A stretch of DNA of 64,000 nt, from positions 11,474 to 75,473 of the forward strand of contig NZ_JBHUIT010000016.1 of the NCBI RefSeq assembly GCF_042683045.1. Reading direction: 5' to 3'. Position numbers and translations under genes: made by a program. Positions within the stretch are counted from its first letter, which is position 1, and every line of letters starts with the position of its first letter. Origin of the DNA: Luteolibacter algae. Its GTDB lineage: Bacteria > Verrucomicrobiota > Verrucomicrobiia > Verrucomicrobiales > Akkermansiaceae. The notes below the pieces were generated by a model. The model was given only the letters and a program-made list of their open reading frames with translations, was not told where the DNA came from and ran no database searches. Positions 61,882-64,000 of this stretch are shown in pieces.

Positions 61882-62676
61882 ATGAAATTCAACAGCATCT
61901 CCACCCGACGCAAACCGGTTCGCAAGACTGTCTACGCACGTATTTTCAATAAGACAGCCACGAAGAAGCAACGAGCATCTGCCACCGCTGCCTCCGCCGA
62001 TGAGATCGAAGACTCAGGAATCAATATCTCACGATCATTGACGATCATTTTTGCAATTCACATCCTGGCAATCGGGATGATCTTTATTCACAAACAGTAT
62101 CTTTCCGAGCGGACTCCGGCTCCGGATGTAGCCTCTTCCAAATCTACGGAGGTCGAAATTACACCGGATTCTTCCACCGCAGCCTCCCGCAACAACGATC
62201 TTCCGCTACTAAGTAATGGCGATGAGCGCTACATGGTGCGGCAAGGGGATAACTATGCGATCATCGCAGAGAAATTCCAAGTGGATGAAAGCAAGCTACG
62301 TGAACTAAATAGCAGCGCCGATATCCGGGCTGGTGCAGTCCTGCGGATTCCTCAGGGGAAGCGCATTGTTGCAGTGGATCCTCCTGAAGTTGCCGCGATT
62401 CGCAATCAGACAGCTCCTACAGACTCAGAGCGTGGCTTGGTTGAAATATTGCCTCCGGTTGATGTGCCCAAAGCTAAAATTGTCCGGCCTGCACTTACTC
62501 AATCCGGTGAGGAAGCGGTGATTGCCAGTTCCGGCCGCACCCATACGATTAAATCTGGTGAGAATATTTGGAGAATATCCAACCAATACAAGGTCAGCCA
62601 ACAAGAGCTGATGAAGTTAAACAATATCTCTGACCCGACGAAGCTGAAAATTGGACAAGTAATTAAGCTGCCTTAA
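61882..62676 (+). CDS. Membrane-anchored protein with two LysM domains
   Basis: A 264-residue protein with a basic, cytoplasmic N-terminus (about 50 residues, KPVRKTVYARIFNKTATKKQR), one transmembrane helix (LTIIFAIHILAIGMIFI), and two LysM domains: YMVRQGDNYAIIAEKFQVDESKL in the middle and HTIKSGENIWRISNQYKVSQQEL at the C-terminus, joined by a Pro/Val-rich linker. LysM domains bind the glycan backbone of peptidoglycan. Its place between murD and ftsW suggests a septal or elongation-linked cell-wall role. It is not a standard dcw member and its function is unknown. Confidence 0.88.
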   Translation: MKFNSISTRRKPVRKTVYARIFNKTATKKQRASATAASADEIEDSGINISRSLTIIFAIHILAIGMIFIHKQYLSERTPAPDVASSKSTEVEITPDSSTAASRNNDLPLLSNGDERYMVRQGDNYAIIAEKFQVDESKLRELNSSADIRAGAVLRIPQGKRIVAVDPPEVAAIRNQTAPTDSERGLVEILPPVDVPKAKIVRPALTQSGEEAVIASSGRTHTIKSGENIWRISNQYKVSQQELMKLNNISDPTKLKIGQVIKLP

Positions 62677-62721
62677 GTTTCTTGTTCCCCTTTACCTATT
62701 CTTTGGGTAATTTCAGCGCCA

Positions 62722-63870
62722 GTGCTACGTCATAGCTCCACGATCTTAATCATAGCCGTTGCCCTACTCTGTGGGTTGGGCTTGGTAATGCTTGCCAGCA
62801 CCGGGGTGTGGGTTCGTGATTTGGAACAGCCATACCACTTTGTAATCCGGCAATCCGTGATGGTGGTGATTGGCGTGTTTGCGGCATTTGTCATGGCTAA
62901 GACTCCACCGGAGGTAATTCGGAAGAGCACGGTATTTGTTTATGTTTTGGTCTGCATTGCTTTGGCACTGTGTTTCGTCCCTGCGGTAAATGTGGAGATC
63001 TATGGTTCAAAGCGCTGGATCGATCTTCCCTTCATCGGTCAATTTCAGCCGTCCGAACCAGCGAAAATGATCGTTGTTGTTGCTCTCGCAGCTTGGTTTG
63101 CACGTTGGCAGACGGAAGTTCACACGTTTTTCCGTGGTTTCGTCATTCCAGGGATGATCACCGGTCTGCCCCTGGTGTTGATTGCACTGGAAACCGATGT
63201 CGGAACCGCTTTGTCGCTAAGTGTAACTGCGGCTGCGGTCATGTATTGTGTGGGCTCACGGTTAAGATATATTATTCCTGCCGGCTTGGTCGGCATTTCT
63301 GGGGCGGCTTGGTATCTTTACAATAATCCGAACCGTTGGGGACGTATCGAAGCATGGCTGGATCTGGAGAATCCTGTTCATCAGCTCGATAGAGGGATGC
63401 AACAGTGGCGTGCGCTGCTAGCCTTGGGTAATGGTGGCCCCTGGGGCGTAGGACTAGGCAACGGTGTTGAAAAATTTGGAACGCTCACATTTGCCCATAT
63501 TGATTTCATCTATCCCGTTATTGGTGAGGAGTTAGGGCTGCCTGCCACGTTAGGAGTCATCATATGTTATGTAGGAATAGCTGTCGCTGGCGTGGGGATT
63601 GCGCTTCAAGCGAAACAGATTTTTGAGCGCAGCATCGCCTTGGGCTTAACCTGTGTGATCGTAGTTCCGGCGATGGTGAACATCGGAGTCACGACCGCTG
63701 TGCTTCCCAATGACGGATTGCCCCTTCCTTTTGTGAGTTACGGAGGAACTAGCCTTGTCTTCAGTCTAGCTGCTGTAGGTCTGCTGGTTGGTATTCACCG
63801 CCGTTCTCAAATAGCGACGATTCAGGCGTTTCCTTTGGGTAAAGATGCCAGAGGTATACTCCGCCTGTGA
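62722..63870 (+). CDS. ftsW: Septal peptidoglycan polymerase FtsW
   Basis: A 382-residue polytopic SEDS protein. GSKRWIDLPFIGQFQPSEPAKM carries the SEDS signature, and the essential Asp of the extracellular loop region is probably in NPVHQLDRGMQQWRALLALGNGG. PLPFVSYGGTSLVFSLAAVGLL closes the family pattern. It polymerises lipid II glycans at the septum with FtsI. The frame opens at GTG 62722 (VLRHSSTILIIAVALLCGLGL). The last 130 bases of the window after it show no complete gene; murG would be expected next. Confidence 0.95.
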   Translation: MLRHSSTILIIAVALLCGLGLVMLASTGVWVRDLEQPYHFVIRQSVMVVIGVFAAFVMAKTPPEVIRKSTVFVYVLVCIALALCFVPAVNVEIYGSKRWIDLPFIGQFQPSEPAKMIVVVALAAWFARWQTEVHTFFRGFVIPGMITGLPLVLIALETDVGTALSLSVTAAAVMYCVGSRLRYIIPAGLVGISGAAWYLYNNPNRWGRIEAWLDLENPVHQLDRGMQQWRALLALGNGGPWGVGLGNGVEKFGTLTFAHIDFIYPVIGEELGLPATLGVIICYVGIAVAGVGIALQAKQIFERSIALGLTCVIVVPAMVNIGVTTAVLPNDGLPLPFVSYGGTSLVFSLAAVGLLVGIHRRSQIATIQAFPLGKDARGILRL

Positions 63871-64000
63871 TTAGGTAATTGCCTCGTTGGCGTCAAATGG
63901 AGGAAGGGAACCCGGCGGAAAGGAGTCTGAATGTAGTTCTACTATGTTTATAGTATTGAGCGGGTGACGGGTGTGAAGCGGAGCGGTGTGGAGAGTATTT

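Noticed and set aside
1..64000. tRNA, rRNA, CRISPR, insertion sequence or prophage genes
   Set aside because: I looked through the intergenic regions for cloverleaf-like, array-like or transposase features by eye and saw none; a covariance-model scan would be needed to exclude small RNAs.

Overview
The window looks like a chromosomal segment of a Verrucomicrobiota bacterium, probably Verrucomicrobiales. The signs are PSD1/DUF1549-DUF1553 cytochrome proteins paired with DUF1501 proteins, several type I sulfatases, an ECF sigma factor joined to a FecR/LamG protein, a PEP-CTERM protein, an archaeal/eukaryotic-type prolyl-tRNA synthetase and a dcw cell-wall cluster. I see no tRNA, rRNA, CRISPR array, insertion sequence or phage gene.

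Layout. (1) 1-8.96 kb is mostly housekeeping: the tail of a sugar-nucleotidyltransferase, a sugar-phosphate isomerase-like protein, proS, a pseudopilin, an RDD protein, a hydrolase, accA, a LysM protein with a decayed L,D-transpeptidase-like tail, and acpP. (2) 9-38.6 kb is an accessory carbohydrate region. It holds an esterase with an AraC regulator, a ferredoxin-P450 pair, ThuA, three sulfatases, a GH2 beta-galactosidase, a GH42-like enzyme, an interrupted PEP-CTERM gene, a LuxR-type regulator, a tight ECF sigma - FecR/LamG - PSD1 - DUF1501 - sulfatase operon, a phytase-like protein, an SGNH esterase, a GH43/GH117-like enzyme and a beta-propeller protein. Together these suggest use of sulfated, possibly O-methylated, red-algal galactans. 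(3) 38.6-40.7 kb is one reading frame containing dephospho-CoA kinase followed by Rho. (4) 40.8-48.7 kb is a compact type II fatty acid/polyketide-like cluster: a divergent short AMP-ligase, then KS, a CLF-like KS, KR, ACP, a flippase-like membrane protein, a patatin, a second ACP and an FAD oxidoreductase, with mostly 4-nt overlaps. (5) 48.7-51.6 kb is trkA-trkH. (6) 52-63.9 kb is the dcw cluster: mraZ, rsmH, ftsL-like, ftsI, murE, murF, mraY, murD, a LysM gene, ftsW.

The main oddities are as follows. rsmH carries about 220 extra N-terminal residues encoded by a 222-bp tandem repeat that keeps the reading frame. coaE and rho share one frame. A PEP-CTERM gene is cut by a single TGA before its sorting signal. 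A LuxR-family regulator has Asn at the phosphoacceptor site and an apparent compensated double frameshift. The lipid/polyketide-like cluster has a KS partner without the catalytic Cys. The mraZ leader carries AAGTGTA repeats with a 10-bp period.
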